Part shown: positions 29,437-39,063 of the stretch, piece by piece
Layout: the number at the start of each line of letters is the position of its first letter
Position numbering within the stretch: the stretch's first letter is position 1
Source of the DNA: Asticcacaulis endophyticus
Lineage (GTDB): Bacteria; Pseudomonadota; Alphaproteobacteria; Caulobacterales; Caulobacteraceae
Direction of reading: 5' to 3'
DNA length: 64,000 bases
Assembly (NCBI RefSeq): GCF_014652575.1
Contig: NZ_BMZB01000003.1
Span: forward strand, 248,001-312,000
Translations under genes and position numbers: made by a program
Notes under the pieces: model-generated
What the model was told of the DNA's origin: nothing
Database searches by the model: none
The model's input: the letters and a program-made list of their open reading frames with translations, nothing else

Positions 29437-29655
29437 GATGCGTCCTTGCCCGCTTTAGATCATAGCCATGACTCTGCCGGGGAAGCTACCCGTTTGTTAC
29501 GGAGTGTTTTATCCTGTCACGCATTTTGATCCCAAATCGCGGATGACTGTTATCTTAAGGCTTATTTGACTTGATATTGATCAGCAAAAAGACCAATTAG
29601 AAACATGAACTGGCCGCAGATGTGTCGTGGCCGCTTAAGGTTTGTGTAGAGCGAA

Positions 29656-30654
29656 ATGGTCACGATCATCAACCGGCTCGGCAATGCTGCCGTAAGCGCT
29701 CCGGATACCGAAGCCGCCCCCGCGGTACGGGAATTGCGTCACCCTGAAAAACAGAATCGCCCGGAATCACCGATTCTGAAAAAACCGGACTGGCTGCGGG
29801 TCAAGGCACCGGGCTCGGCGGGTTATAACGAAACCCGCAAGATCGTGCGCGATGCCAAGCTGGTGACCGTGTGTGAAGAGGCGGCCTGTCCGAATATCGG
29901 TGAATGCTGGACCAAAAACCACGCCACCCTAATGATTATGGGCGATACCTGTACGCGGGCCTGCGCCTTCTGTAACGTCAAAACCGGCATGCCTGCGGCG
30001 CTTGATCATGATGAGCCGAACCGTGTCGGTATGACCGTGGCCAAGATGGGCCTGTCTCACGTTGTTATTACCTCTGTCGATCGTGATGACCTTAGCGATG
30101 GGGGCGCGCAGCATTTTGCCGAAGTCATCCGTCAGATCCGCCTGCAATCGCCAAAAACGACGATTGAGATTCTGACGCCTGATTTCCTTCGTAAAGACGG
30201 CGCGGCTGAAATCGTCATCGACGCTAAACCGGACGTTTTCAATCATAATTTAGAGACTGTGCCGCGCAATTATCTGAAAATCCGGCCTGGTGCGCGCTAT
30301 TATCATTCCCTTCGTTTGCTGGAGCGGGTGAAGGAACGCGATCCTCAGCAGTTCACTAAGTCCGGCATTATGGTTGGCCTTGGTGAATCCAAGGAAGAGG
30401 TCATGCAGGTTATGGATGACATGCGCTCGGCCGGCGTCGATTTCATCACCATCGGCCAGTATCTTCAGCCAACCCGTAAACACGCCGCCATTGACCGCTT
30501 CGTGTCGCCGGATGAATTTAAGGCCTATGAATCGATCGCGCGCGCCAAGGGCTTCCTTATGGTGTCATCAAGCCCGTTAACCCGGTCTTCACACCACGCA
30601 GGCGAAGATTTCGAACGTCTAAGAACCGCGCGTGCGGCCTTGGCCGGTCGCTAA
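29656..30654 (+). CDS. lipA: Lipoyl synthase
   Basis: Radical-SAM enzyme that inserts two sulfurs into octanoyl-lipoyl domains, making the cofactor used by PdhB, PdhC and other 2-oxoacid dehydrogenases. The auxiliary cluster motif is [12 protein letters not shown] and the radical-SAM motif is CTRACAFC (the Cx3Cx2C type). Near the C-terminus is [17 protein letters not shown], with the RSSxH Ser ligand of the auxiliary cluster. It is 332 residues. The gene follows a 219-base gap and is 10 bases before ratA. Confidence 0.97.
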   Translation: MVTIINRLGNAAVSAPDTEAAPAVRELRHPEKQNRPESPILKKPDWLRVKAPGSAGYNETRKIVRDAKLVTVCEEAACPNIGECWTKNHATLMIMGDTCTRACAFCNVKTGMPAALDHDEPNRVGMTVAKMGLSHVVITSVDRDDLSDGGAQHFAEVIRQIRLQSPKTTIEILTPDFLRKDGAAEIVIDAKPDVFNHNLETVPRNYLKIRPGARYYHSLRLLERVKERDPQQFTKSGIMVGLGESKEEVMQVMDDMRSAGVDFITIGQYLQPTRKHAAIDRFVSPDEFKAYESIARAKGFLMVSSSPLTRSSHHAGEDFERLRTARAALAGR

Positions 30655-30664
30655 GGACGTTTCA

Positions 30665-31132
30665 GTGGCAAAGTTTCATCTAAACCGCGTTTTACCTTTT
30701 TCTGCCGACAAATTGTTTGAGATGGTCGGAGATGTTGAGCGTTATCCTGAGTTCGTACCGTGGATAAACAGCCTGCGGACGTTCAATGTGTCGCGTCCCA
30801 GCGACGACATCACCCGGTTTGATGCAGATGTGGCCGTGGGTTTTAGCTTCCTGACGGAGCGCTTTACCACCCGCGTGACGCGCTTTAGTGAAAATAAGAC
30901 GATTGATATCGTACTGCTCAAAGGGCCCTTTAAGCGGCTGCACTGCACCTGGAAATTTGCAGACCATGCTATGAGCAATGGCAAGGTGGGGGCCGCGATC
31001 GATTTCAATATCGACTTCGAGTTTAAAAACCCATTCCTGGATGGTTTTTTGCGGGCCAACTTTGATAAAGCTGTGTCTAAGCTGATGGCGTGTTTTGAAG
31101 GCCGCGCCCAAGCGCTGTATCCTACCGTTTAA
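30665..31132 (+). CDS. Coenzyme Q-binding START-domain protein (RatA/COQ10 family)
   Basis: A 155-residue single-domain START/polyketide cyclase protein of the Coq10/RatA family, thought to bind ubiquinone or, in enterobacteria, affect ribosome subunit joining. Characteristic parts are FSADKLFEMVGDVERYPEFVPW near the N-terminus and FKNPFLDGFLRANFDKAVSKLMACFEGRA near the end. The start is GTG at 30665, ten bases after the lipA stop, because AAGGACG lies 6-7 bases before it; the frame is open upstream into lipA, which is not used. Linkage to lipA is common in alphaproteobacteria. I give no gene symbol because the exact role in this lineage is not established. Confidence 0.85.
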   Translation: MAKFHLNRVLPFSADKLFEMVGDVERYPEFVPWINSLRTFNVSRPSDDITRFDADVAVGFSFLTERFTTRVTRFSENKTIDIVLLKGPFKRLHCTWKFADHAMSNGKVGAAIDFNIDFEFKNPFLDGFLRANFDKAVSKLMACFEGRAQALYPTV

Positions 31133-31141
31133 GGTTACGAC

Positions 31142-31669
31142 TTACGCCGGTAAATCCAGTGTTTTCAAATGATCATAGGCCCATTTTAAAGCAAATTGTA
31201 CGCTTTCTTCGCGAATATAATGGCGGCCCTTATCCTCAAAATAATGGACATGGCTCATGGTTTGCGGCTCACCGTCCGTACCTTTGAAGCTTAGGCCAAA
31301 ACACACCATCCCAACGGGTTTTAAGACTGTCCCGCCCGCAGGGCCTGCGATGCCTGTCACACTTATCGCTATGTCCGCATTGGCGTGTTTCAATGCGCCT
31401 TCGGCCATAGCGTAGGCGGTCTCTAAACTGACCGCCCCATGCGTATCCAGAATTTTTGGCAATACCCCTAAAAGCTTGGTTTTGGCGACGTTGGAATAGG
31501 TCACATAGCCTTCGTTATATATATCGGATGCCCCTGGTATTGAGGTGATCGCACCGGCAATAAGCCCGCCGGTGCAGCTTTCAGCCGTTGTCAGCACCTT
31601 ACGCTTAAGCTTGGCTTCGGCCACCACATCACCAGCCAGATTATAGAGCGGAGACAGATTTTCGGTCAT
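31142..31669 (-). CDS. pncC: Nicotinamide-nucleotide amidohydrolase (CinA C-terminal domain)
   Basis: A 175-residue protein made only of the CinA C-terminal domain, which removes the amide from NMN to recycle pyridine nucleotides. The typical segments are TTAESCTGGLIAGAITSIPGASD at the N-terminus, EGYVTYSNVAKTKLLGV, AISVTGIAGPAGG and a late KGRHYIREESVQFAL. The N-terminal MoaB-like domain of full CinA is absent, as in most Gram-negatives that have this short form. It converges with ratA and lies after sodB on the same strand, separated by a terminator. Confidence 0.9.
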   Translation of the reverse strand: MTENLSPLYNLAGDVVAEAKLKRKVLTTAESCTGGLIAGAITSIPGASDIYNEGYVTYSNVAKTKLLGVLPKILDTHGAVSLETAYAMAEGALKHANADIAISVTGIAGPAGGTVLKPVGMVCFGLSFKGTDGEPQTMSHVHYFEDKGRHYIREESVQFALKWAYDHLKTLDLPA

Positions 31670-31731
31670 CGTAAAATATCCTTAGATATCTTTGGGCTAT
31701 CTTAGAGACATACCACAGCCATCAACGAAAA

Positions 31732-31755
31732 AGAGCGGGGTTTTGGCCCCGCTCT
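31732..31755 (-). terminator. Intrinsic terminator for sodB
   Basis: AGAGCGGGG and CCCCGCTCT (31732-31740 and 31747-31755) form a 9-bp stem; on the minus strand the stem is followed by TTTTTCGTT, so it ends the sodB message. Confidence 0.85.
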
Positions 31756-31781
31756 CGTAAAGATATTGTGTGCTTAAGGGA

Positions 31782-32393
31782 TTACACACCGGGATGCAGC
31801 GGTGCATCCAGATTGGCGTTGGCAAATTCCCAGTTCACCAGCTTATCGAGGAAGGTCTCAATGAACTTAGGACGCAGGTTCTGATAATCGAGGTAATAGG
31901 CATGTTCCCATACGTCCAGCGTCAGCAAGGGCTTATCGCCCTTGGTGAACGGCGTTTCGGCATTGCCCGTCTTCACGATTTTAAGCTTGCCCTCGGCGCC
32001 CAGAACCAGCCAGGCCCAGCCGGAACCAAACTGAGTGGCACCTGCGGTTTTAAACGCTTCGGCAAAAGCCTCATATCCACCAAAATCAGCGTCGATCTTT
32101 TCAGCGATCTTGCCGGTTGGCTTGCCGCCACCGTTAGGGGTCATGGATGACCAGAAAAAGGTGTGGTTCCATACCTGAGCCGAGTTGTTGAACACGCCAG
32201 CATTGGTGCCTTCGGATTCCTTGACGATATCGACCAAAGACTTGCCTTCAAATGGCGTGCCCGCGATCAGCTTGTTCAGGTTATCAACATAGGCCTTATG
32301 GTGTTTGGCGTGGTGGAAGCTGAAGGTGTTGGCCGTCATATAAGGCTCAAGCGCATCAGCCGCGTAGGGAAGAGGGGGGAGTTCGAATGCCAT
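31782..32393 (-). CDS. sodB: Superoxide dismutase, Fe/Mn family (Fe-type)
   Basis: Detoxifies superoxide in the cytoplasm. The 203-residue protein has the metal ligands H27 (in [15 protein letters not shown]), the second His in [11 protein letters not shown], and the Asp and His in [14 protein letters not shown]. The Gln in [13 protein letters not shown] is the position that distinguishes iron from manganese forms, and [10 protein letters not shown] is the iron-SOD pattern. A Fur-like palindrome lies 88 bases upstream, and an intrinsic terminator follows. Confidence 0.95.
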   Translation of the reverse strand: MAFELPPLPYAADALEPYMTANTFSFHHAKHHKAYVDNLNKLIAGTPFEGKSLVDIVKESEGTNAGVFNNSAQVWNHTFFWSSMTPNGGGKPTGKIAEKIDADFGGYEAFAEAFKTAGATQFGSGWAWLVLGAEGKLKIVKTGNAETPFTKGDKPLLTLDVWEHAYYLDYQNLRPKFIETFLDKLVNWEFANANLDAPLHPGV

Positions 32394-32480
32394 GACGACC
32401 TGCTTTCAAATGTTGGGATAAAACGCTAATATCCCCACACATATATTGAGGGGAAAATTTGAATTCAAGGTATTATCTAG

Positions 32481-32495
32481 TGAGAATGTTTCTCA
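32481..32495 (-). promoter_or_regulatory. Fur-like palindrome upstream of sodB
   Basis: TGAGAATGTTTCTCA: perfect 6-bp arms (TGAGAA and TTCTCA) with a 3-base centre. It matches the 7-1-7 Fur pattern TGATAAT-N-ATTATCA at 11 of 14 positions. It lies 88-102 bases before the sodB ATG, within the intergenic gap, and the flanks are AT-rich. Confidence 0.5.
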
Positions 32496-32546
32496 ATAAT
32501 ACCCTTATAAATTCAATGGGTAGCAAGAACCACCCGCTATAAATTA

Positions 32547-33695
32547 TCAAGCCCGAACAACAGGCATTTCAATAAGGCAGATCGCCTGAGCCGCGAGCCC
32601 TTCTTCGCGGCCTGTAAACCCCATTTTTTCGGTTGTGGTCGCTTTGACACTAATGCAATCTATCGGCAGCGACAGGATTTCGGACAGACGGGCGCGCATG
32701 GCTTTGCGGTGAGGCTTCACCTTCGGGCGTTCGCAGATTAAAGTGACATCAACATTCACCAGCCGCCCACCTTTTTGACGAACAAGGGTGGCGGCATGTT
32801 TCAGAAACACATCAGATGATGCGCCTTTCCACTGCGGATCAGTGGGGGGGAAATGATCGCCGATATCGCCTAGCCCCACAGCCCCTAGAATGGCATCGGT
32901 CAGAGCGTGAAGTCCGGCATCGGCATCCGAATGTCCAATAAGGGTTTTGTCATGCGGGATTTCCACCCCGCACAACCACACGCTTTCGCCGTCCCCCCAG
33001 CGATGCGCATCAAAGCCCTGACCGACACGCATCTGGGTTTGGGTTTCAGACATGATCAACGCCTCCAATAACTCAAAATCTTCTTTGTAGGTGAGTTTGT
33101 GGAGGCGCATAGAGCCTTCGATCACCTCAACCCTTATGCCTGCGTGATCGGCCACAATGGCGTCATCCGTGGGTTCCTGATCAGAAGGCCATGTCTGATA
33201 CGCCCGGACGATATCGCCGTAGCGAAAGACCTGTGGCGTCTGGGCGCGCCAGAGATGCTCGCGAGACGGGGCGTCTATGATGATTTTCTGCTCGGTCTTT
33301 TTCAGCGAGTCCGTTAACGGCAAAGCCAATATGACGGCCCTTGCGGTTTGCATACGCGACAGCAAAGACTCAATAATCGGTGCCGTTAGCAATGGCCGAG
33401 CCGCGTCATGGATCATCACAATGTCATCACCCGCGGCGTTCAGAGCCTTCAATCCGGCCTGAACAGATTGGGCGCGTGTGCCGCCCCCCGGGGTCACCGT
33501 GGCATTGGGAAACTTAGCTCGCGCTTTGGCCACATCGTCTTCGGGGACAACGATGACAACTTGCGAAGCGCTTGTATTTTCAAAAGCTTCCAACGACCAG
33601 CTCAGAACTGACTTACCGGCGAGCGGCATCCATTGCTTCCGTCCGCCTGAGCGTGTGCCAGAGCCGCCCGCAACTATTATGGCTTTAAATGTCAT
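32547..33695 (-). CDS. ispDF: Bifunctional IspD/IspF isoprenoid enzyme
   Basis: Two enzymes of the methylerythritol phosphate pathway in one protein of 382 residues. The N-terminal half (about 1-218) is IspD, with the nucleotide-binding VAGGSGTRSGGRKQWMPLAG and the VIVVPEDD and MIHDAARPL motifs. The C-terminal half (about 225-382) is IspF, with zinc ligands in GFDAHRWGDG and LIGHSDADAGLHALTDAILGA, and KATTTEKMGFTGREEGLAAQA at the end. The fusion is standard in alphaproteobacteria. A GNAT gene lies only 3 bases upstream on the same strand, so the two may be co-translated. Confidence 0.96.
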   Translation of the reverse strand: MTFKAIIVAGGSGTRSGGRKQWMPLAGKSVLSWSLEAFENTSASQVVIVVPEDDVAKARAKFPNATVTPGGGTRAQSVQAGLKALNAAGDDIVMIHDAARPLLTAPIIESLLSRMQTARAVILALPLTDSLKKTEQKIIIDAPSREHLWRAQTPQVFRYGDIVRAYQTWPSDQEPTDDAIVADHAGIRVEVIEGSMRLHKLTYKEDFELLEALIMSETQTQMRVGQGFDAHRWGDGESVWLCGVEIPHDKTLIGHSDADAGLHALTDAILGAVGLGDIGDHFPPTDPQWKGASSDVFLKHAATLVRQKGGRLVNVDVTLICERPKVKPHRKAMRARLSEILSLPIDCISVKATTTEKMGFTGREEGLAAQAICLIEMPVVRA

Positions 33696-33698
33696 GGC

Positions 33699-34127
33699 TC
33701 AGAGCGTGGTTTCAAAATGAAAGGAGCTGATGACCAGCCCTTCCCGGAAGTAAAAACGATGGGCCTGGGTGCGATGCGTGCCGCTATCCAGGCGTAACTG
33801 GGTGCACCCCTCGGACTTTGCCAGTGTTTTCAACCAATCAAGCAAAGCTTTGCCGTATCCTCTGGAGCGCTGGTCCTGAGCGCTGACCAGATCATCGACA
33901 TAGAGAATTTTGCCCGATACCAACCATTCATGGATGCGAAACCCGGCGCAGGCAACGACCTGCCCGTCATCTTCGACATAGGCCAGTCTCCAGCCACTCT
34001 CTGACATTTGGCGGCGGGCGCGCTCCAGTAAATCCTCATCGTCCTGCAGGTGCGGTCGCAAAGCTTTCATCACCGGAAAGCACCTGCGGATATCATCGTC
34101 GCTCTGCGCCAGTTTGACTATCGCCAT
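33699..34127 (-). CDS. GNAT family N-acetyltransferase
   Basis: A 142-residue single GNAT domain. The acetyl-CoA-binding motif A is seen as VDDLVSAQDQRSRGYGKALLDWL (the RSRGYGKAL core), and motif B in LRLDSGTHRTQAHRFYFREGLVISSFHFE. Substrate unknown; these small GNAT proteins often acetylate amines or amino-acid-like compounds. It is directly upstream of ispDF and divergent from dusB. Confidence 0.85.
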   Translation of the reverse strand: MAIVKLAQSDDDIRRCFPVMKALRPHLQDDEDLLERARRQMSESGWRLAYVEDDGQVVACAGFRIHEWLVSGKILYVDDLVSAQDQRSRGYGKALLDWLKTLAKSEGCTQLRLDSGTHRTQAHRFYFREGLVISSFHFETTL

Positions 34128-34224
34128 AAGACCCTCCCATTTTAACTAAGCGTTTAAAGCGGCTTATGAATGGGGTCAATTGCACGATGTTTCCAAATGC
34201 AGGGATTTCCTGTATGTGCCCCCT

Positions 34225-35220
34225 ATGTTCAGTGCAGGTCTTAAAATTGGTGATGTCGACATCGGCGGGCGGGTGCTGATTGCGCCGATGACGGGCGTAT
34301 CCGACCTGCCGTTTCGAAAAGTAGCTACCAAACTGGGTGCCTGTTACGCCGCCACCGAAATGGTCGCCTGCGCCGAGCTTGAAAAAGGCCGCCCGGACAT
34401 TGTGCGCAAAGCTCAGTTAGGTGAGCACAGTGGCCTCAAAATCATCCAGCTTATTGGGCGCGACCCCGCCTATATTGCCCGCGGAGCTGCTTTGGCTGAG
34501 GCGGCGGGCGCCGACATTATTGACCTTAATTTTGGCTGCCCTGCCAAAGAAGTCACCGGTGTGCTGTGCGGGTCTGCGCTGATGCGTGACCCAGATCAAG
34601 CGGCCCGCTTAATGGAGGCCGCGGTCAAGGCAACGAAACGTCCCGTAACCGTCAAGATGCGGCTGGGGTGGGACGACCAGCAGCGTAACGCAGCCCTATT
34701 GGCTAAACGCGCCGAAGATATCGGTGTGCAAGCGGTCACGATTCATGGTCGCACCCGTCAGCAATTTTACAAAGGTGAGGCTGACTGGCAGGCAGTAAAA
34801 TGTGTGAAAGAGGCGGTATCGATCCCCGTCATCGTCAATGGCGATATTGTAGATCCTGATAGCGCCCGTAAAGCTTTGCTCCACTCAGGCGCCGACGGAA
34901 TTATGATCGGCCGCGGAATATATGGCCAGCCGTGGCTGGCAAACTACCTTGATAATGCTGTTAGCGCCCAAACCCATCTGACTTTACCGACTTTAGAGCA
35001 GCGCCTGGACATTATCCTTGAGCATTTTCAGGATAGCCTCATTTTTTATGGTGCGCCATTGGGGCTGCGCATGTTTAAAAAGCACCTTGGCTGGTATATT
35101 GAAGCCGCAAATTACAATCCTGACCCGATTGTACGGCGGGCTGACAAAGGGCGGATTTGTCGCTTGGAAACCCCACAGGACATCGAGCGTGAATTGAAAA
35201 TCTTGCTTTCAGCGGCTTGA
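34225..35220 (+). CDS. dusB: tRNA-dihydrouridine synthase (DusB/NifR3)
   Basis: FMN enzyme that reduces uridine to dihydrouridine in the tRNA D-loop. Typical parts are [42 protein letters not shown] with the catalytic Cys, [31 protein letters not shown] and [14 protein letters not shown]-like [17 protein letters not shown]. The ATG at 34225 starts just before [17 protein letters not shown]; an in-frame TTG at 34180 would add 15 residues without support. In alphaproteobacteria this gene (nifR3) usually heads the ntrBC-ntrYX cluster; here ntrYX follows without ntrBC. Total 331 residues. Confidence 0.93.
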   Translation: MFSAGLKIGDVDIGGRVLIAPMTGVSDLPFRKVATKLGACYAATEMVACAELEKGRPDIVRKAQLGEHSGLKIIQLIGRDPAYIARGAALAEAAGADIIDLNFGCPAKEVTGVLCGSALMRDPDQAARLMEAAVKATKRPVTVKMRLGWDDQQRNAALLAKRAEDIGVQAVTIHGRTRQQFYKGEADWQAVKCVKEAVSIPVIVNGDIVDPDSARKALLHSGADGIMIGRGIYGQPWLANYLDNAVSAQTHLTLPTLEQRLDIILEHFQDSLIFYGAPLGLRMFKKHLGWYIEAANYNPDPIVRRADKGRICRLETPQDIERELKILLSAA

Positions 35221-35319
35221 GTTTCATCACAAGCGATGAAAAGCGAAAAAATAGACGCTTTAAAGCAACATTCATGTTGATATATGGACACAGTAGTGCG
35301 CAAATGCCACGGCTAAATT

Positions 35320-37641
35320 TTGGCATTTCGGAATTGGGTCTTGAAGGACACAGCGGCAAAACGACGAATAGGTCTGACGCTGATGCGGGCGTCCAGGGGG
35401 CTGCGTAACGCAAGTCCTGCGGGCCTTAGTATGGCCGCCGCCTATGTTTTGTCGGCGCTGATTACCGCGTTCATCATCTGGATGATTATTGCTACGCCGG
35501 GGACAGGCCCTATCGGCCCGGCCAGTCGTGTCTTGTTCATTCTGGTATGCCTCAACCTGTTGCTACTGCTGGGGCTTTGTTTTTTCGTTGTTCGCAGAAT
35601 CTATCAGATTGCGCAATCGCGCGGCGCCGATGCGGGAGCACGGCTGCACCTTAGATTTGTCACCCTGTTTGCGCTGGCGGCGGTCACACCAGCCTTTGTG
35701 GTGGCCTTGTTCTTTGGCGTGTTGGTCAACCGTGGCGTGGAAACCTGGTTTAGTGCCCGTGTTCAGTCTTCGGTCGAAAACGGGGCCAAGATTGCCGAGC
35801 TATTTGTTGATGAACAACAGAAGATTGCGCTCGATACCGTTGAAGACATCGCCCGTAGCATCGACCATGAAGAGGGGCGGGCCCTTTTCCCCAATCGTCT
35901 GGCGTTTGCCATGGCTTTGCAGGATTTGGCGGCATCGCGGGGCGGGTTGGCGGCGATTTATCTGATTGATCGAAGCGGACAGGTTCTGGCACGGGCCGAA
36001 AGTGAAGATGCGCCGGTTTATCTGGCCCCACCCCGCGATACTATTTCAGAAGTCTCCGGAGGGGAGGCGCGGGTGGCGCTGTTTTCAGGGCCCGATGCCG
36101 TTCGTGTGGTCTATCCCCTAACTATGTATGACGGCGCACAGCTTTATGGGGTCAGGCTGCTGCAACCGGGCATGATGACGCGTCTGTCCAGCGTGTCGCG
36201 GGCTGTGGTTGATCTGCGCGAAGCTGCGGAAAACTCTAATCGAGTGCAAGGGGTTTTTGCGCTCGCCTATATAGAGACTGTTCTTCTAGTGCTGGTTGGT
36301 GCCGTTTGGGTCGGGGTATCGGCTGCGGATGCGATTGCGGTGCCGGTTGCCCGGCTTGTGCAGGCAGCCGATAAGGTCGCGGCAGGCAATTTAGATGCGC
36401 GCGTTGTCACCAGTCATCAGTCAGAAGACATCGCTGTGCTGTCACGAGCGTTTAACCGCATGACCAGCGACCTGCAAAGTCAGCAGGCGGCCCTAAAGTC
36501 TGCGGGTGAAGAGGCCGAAGCGCGGCGGCGGTTTATCGAAACCGTGCTGTCGGAAATCTCCGCCGGCATCGTAGGTATAGATGTTTTGGAGCATATATCC
36601 GCGATCAACCGGCATGCCGCGAGTTTTCTCAGCGTTGTAGGCGAGGATGCCATCGGCTTTAATATACGCGAATTAGTTCCTGAAATTGCTGATCTTCTTG
36701 ATAAGGTATCGGTCTCAAAGGTTGAGGAACAAGAGGTCGATCTTATCCGCAAGGGGGAGACCCGGCGTCTGCGTGTGCGCATCTCAGGGCTTGAAACCGG
36801 CGGGGCCGTTATCACCTTTGACGACATTACACGTTTGGTGGCCGCCCAACGTAATGCGGCCTGGAAAGATGTCGCCCAGCGTATTGCTCATGAGATCAAG
36901 AACCCTCTGACCCCGATTCAATTGTCGGCGGAGCGCATTAAGCGCAAATACCGTGACCATATTGACGGCGATCTGGAAGTCTTTGATCGCCTGACCGACA
37001 CCATTATCCGTCAGGTCGGTGACATCGGGCGGATGGTGGATGAATTTTCGGCCTTTGCCCGTATGCCTGTGCCAAATTTTGCCGAAGAAGATGCCGCTGA
37101 GTTGGTGCGGCATGCCGTATTTGCTCGTCGCGTTGCCGATCCGGACATACAGATCGATATTATTGAGCCTCTACCGGACACGAAAATTGTCTGTGACGGA
37201 CGCCTTCTGGCTCAGGCCTTAGGGAACGTGCTTAAAAACGGCGGTGAGGCGATTGCATCGCGACAACTGGCGGCGCAAAAACTTGCGGAACAATCTGACC
37301 TTGTTGCGCCCGCGCCCACCAAGGGGCGTCTTCGGGTTGAAATGTCGATAAGCGATAGCGTGGTTCGCATCGACATTGAGGATAACGGCATCGGTCTGCC
37401 CGATAAGGATCGCGACCGCTTGACTGAACCCTATGTGACTACGCGCGACAAAGGCACTGGACTGGGGCTCGCGATCGTCAAGCGTATTGTTGAGGACCAC
37501 GGCGGTGATTTCAGTTTAAGCGATGCGACGCATTTGAGCGGAGCGCGCGCGACTCTGCGGTTACCGCATACACAAATTATGACCGATGCCACAGATACTG
37601 TGGCAAGGCAGGACACTACCAATAAGATGGTGAGGCTGTGA
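35320..37641 (+). CDS. ntrY: Nitrogen-regulation sensor histidine kinase NtrY
   Basis: Membrane sensor kinase partner of NtrX. Visible in order: three membrane segments near the N-terminus (about 40-60, 70-92, 108-132), a periplasmic or extracytoplasmic stretch, a further membrane helix near 318-340, a HAMP domain (about 345-395), a PAS domain (about 405-500), the dimerisation/phosphoacceptor domain with H524 in AQRIAHEIKNPLTPIQLSAE, and the ATPase domain (about 630-765) with NGGEAI, DNGIGLPD and GTGLGLAIV boxes. At 773 residues it is the usual size. The first codon is uncertain: TTG 35320 as given, TTG 35341 and ATG 35383 are all in frame. The stop overlaps ntrX by one base. Confidence 0.93.
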   Translation: MAFRNWVLKDTAAKRRIGLTLMRASRGLRNASPAGLSMAAAYVLSALITAFIIWMIIATPGTGPIGPASRVLFILVCLNLLLLLGLCFFVVRRIYQIAQSRGADAGARLHLRFVTLFALAAVTPAFVVALFFGVLVNRGVETWFSARVQSSVENGAKIAELFVDEQQKIALDTVEDIARSIDHEEGRALFPNRLAFAMALQDLAASRGGLAAIYLIDRSGQVLARAESEDAPVYLAPPRDTISEVSGGEARVALFSGPDAVRVVYPLTMYDGAQLYGVRLLQPGMMTRLSSVSRAVVDLREAAENSNRVQGVFALAYIETVLLVLVGAVWVGVSAADAIAVPVARLVQAADKVAAGNLDARVVTSHQSEDIAVLSRAFNRMTSDLQSQQAALKSAGEEAEARRRFIETVLSEISAGIVGIDVLEHISAINRHAASFLSVVGEDAIGFNIRELVPEIADLLDKVSVSKVEEQEVDLIRKGETRRLRVRISGLETGGAVITFDDITRLVAAQRNAAWKDVAQRIAHEIKNPLTPIQLSAERIKRKYRDHIDGDLEVFDRLTDTIIRQVGDIGRMVDEFSAFARMPVPNFAEEDAAELVRHAVFARRVADPDIQIDIIEPLPDTKIVCDGRLLAQALGNVLKNGGEAIASRQLAAQKLAEQSDLVAPAPTKGRLRVEMSISDSVVRIDIEDNGIGLPDKDRDRLTEPYVTTRDKGTGLGLAIVKRIVEDHGGDFSLSDATHLSGARATLRLPHTQIMTDATDTVARQDTTNKMVRL

Positions 37642-39044
37642 TGAAAGTATCTTCGGGTGTTGATATTCTGGTCGTCGATGATGAGGCCGATATTCGCGAA
37701 TTGATTGCGGGCATATTGGAGGATGAGGGATATTCGGTCAGAACCGCCTCCGATTCTAATGCGGCGCTGAGGGCAGTGAAGGCACGCAAGCCCTCGCTGG
37801 TTGTGCTCGACATATGGATGCAGGGTGGTGGCCTTGATGGCCTAGAGCTTTTGGATGTTATCCGTGAGCTTGATCCTGATATTCCGGCAGTTATGATTTC
37901 TGGCCACGGCACGATTGAGACTGCCGTGTCGGCCATCAAACGCGGGGCTTATGATTTTATAGAGAAGCCTTTTAAAACTGAGCGTCTGATCATGATTGTT
38001 CAAAGATCGCTTGAAGTGGCTTCGTTGAAACGTGAAAATCGCCGCTTACGGAATCAAGCCGTTGTACCGGACGGTCTCGTGGGTAATTCCGCCGCAGCAC
38101 AGCTATTGCGGACAACGATTACCAAGGTCGCTGGCGCCAATTCACGCATCATGATTTCTGGCCCTGCTGGATCGGGAAAAGAACTGGTCGCGCGCATGAT
38201 CCATGATGCGTCGCCGCGCGCCAAGTGCGAGTTCGTACCCATATCATCTGCCGGTATGACGCCGGAGCGACTGGACGTTGAGTTGTTCGGCGAAGAAGGC
38301 GAGGGCGGTCGGCCACGCAAAATCGGGGTGTTTGAGCGCGCGCATGGCGGCACACTGTTCCTCGATGAAGTGGCCGACATGCCGATGGAGTCACAAAGCC
38401 GAATTTTGCGGGTTTTAGTAGAGCAGCGTTTTGTACGCGTCGGCGGTGTTAACGATGTTCAGGTTGATGTGCGGGTTATTTCGTCGACCTCCAAAGATCT
38501 GCAACAGGAAATCGCCGCCGGACGCTTCCGCGAAGATTTGTTCCATCGCCTGAATGTGGTGCCTGTGCGTGTGCCGGGCCTTTCCGAGCGTCGCAGCGAT
38601 ATCGCCGAACTGGTGCAGTATTTTATTGAGCGCATTGCCTCAGCACAGGGCCTGCCCAAGCGAATCTTAAGCGAAGATGCTATGGCGACGCTACAGGTAC
38701 ATGAATGGCCGGGTAATGTGCGCCAGTTACGCAATAATATTGAGCGGTTGCTGATACTGGCCTCCGGTGACCCGAACGACCCAATCACCTCCCATATGTT
38801 GCCATCGGAAGTGGTTGAATCCGCCGTCGCAGGCGCGATACGTCCTGAACGCATCATAGCGCTACCGCTCAGAGAGGCGCGGGAAGTATTCGAGCGTGAA
38901 TATCTGTCGTCGCAAATCGTTCGGTTTGGCGGAAATATCTCGCGCACGGCCAACTTTATTGGCATGGAGCGGTCAGCCCTGCACCGTAAGCTGAAAAGCC
39001 TTGGTCTGGCCCATATCCGTGGTGCCGAAGACGAAGATATGTAA
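37641..39044 (+). CDS. ntrX: Response regulator NtrX (AAA+ type) lacking GAFTGA motif
   Basis: Response regulator of the NtrY-NtrX pair. A receiver domain (about 8-125) has the phosphoacceptor Asp in VVLDIWMQ (residue 57 from this start). An AAA+ central domain has Walker A GPAGSGKE and Walker B GGTLFLDEV, and a Fis-type HTH (NISRTANFIGMERSALHRKLK) closes the protein. The stretch that should hold GAFTGA, the sigma-54 contact loop, reads ELFGEEGEGGRPRKIGVFE, so that motif is missing. NtrX proteins without GAFTGA are known in other alphaproteobacteria and act without sigma-54. The ATG at 37641 follows GAGG and shares its A with the ntrY stop (TGATG). Confidence 0.94.
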   Translation: MKVSSGVDILVVDDEADIRELIAGILEDEGYSVRTASDSNAALRAVKARKPSLVVLDIWMQGGGLDGLELLDVIRELDPDIPAVMISGHGTIETAVSAIKRGAYDFIEKPFKTERLIMIVQRSLEVASLKRENRRLRNQAVVPDGLVGNSAAAQLLRTTITKVAGANSRIMISGPAGSGKELVARMIHDASPRAKCEFVPISSAGMTPERLDVELFGEEGEGGRPRKIGVFERAHGGTLFLDEVADMPMESQSRILRVLVEQRFVRVGGVNDVQVDVRVISSTSKDLQQEIAAGRFREDLFHRLNVVPVRVPGLSERRSDIAELVQYFIERIASAQGLPKRILSEDAMATLQVHEWPGNVRQLRNNIERLLILASGDPNDPITSHMLPSEVVESAVAGAIRPERIIALPLREAREVFEREYLSSQIVRFGGNISRTANFIGMERSALHRKLKSLGLAHIRGAEDEDM

Positions 39045-39063
39045 CTGAGTTTGAGATAAAGCT

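Noticed and set aside
31770-32150. 126-codon plus-strand frame across sodB
   Set aside because: It is antisense to the certain sodB gene and has no family match by eye.
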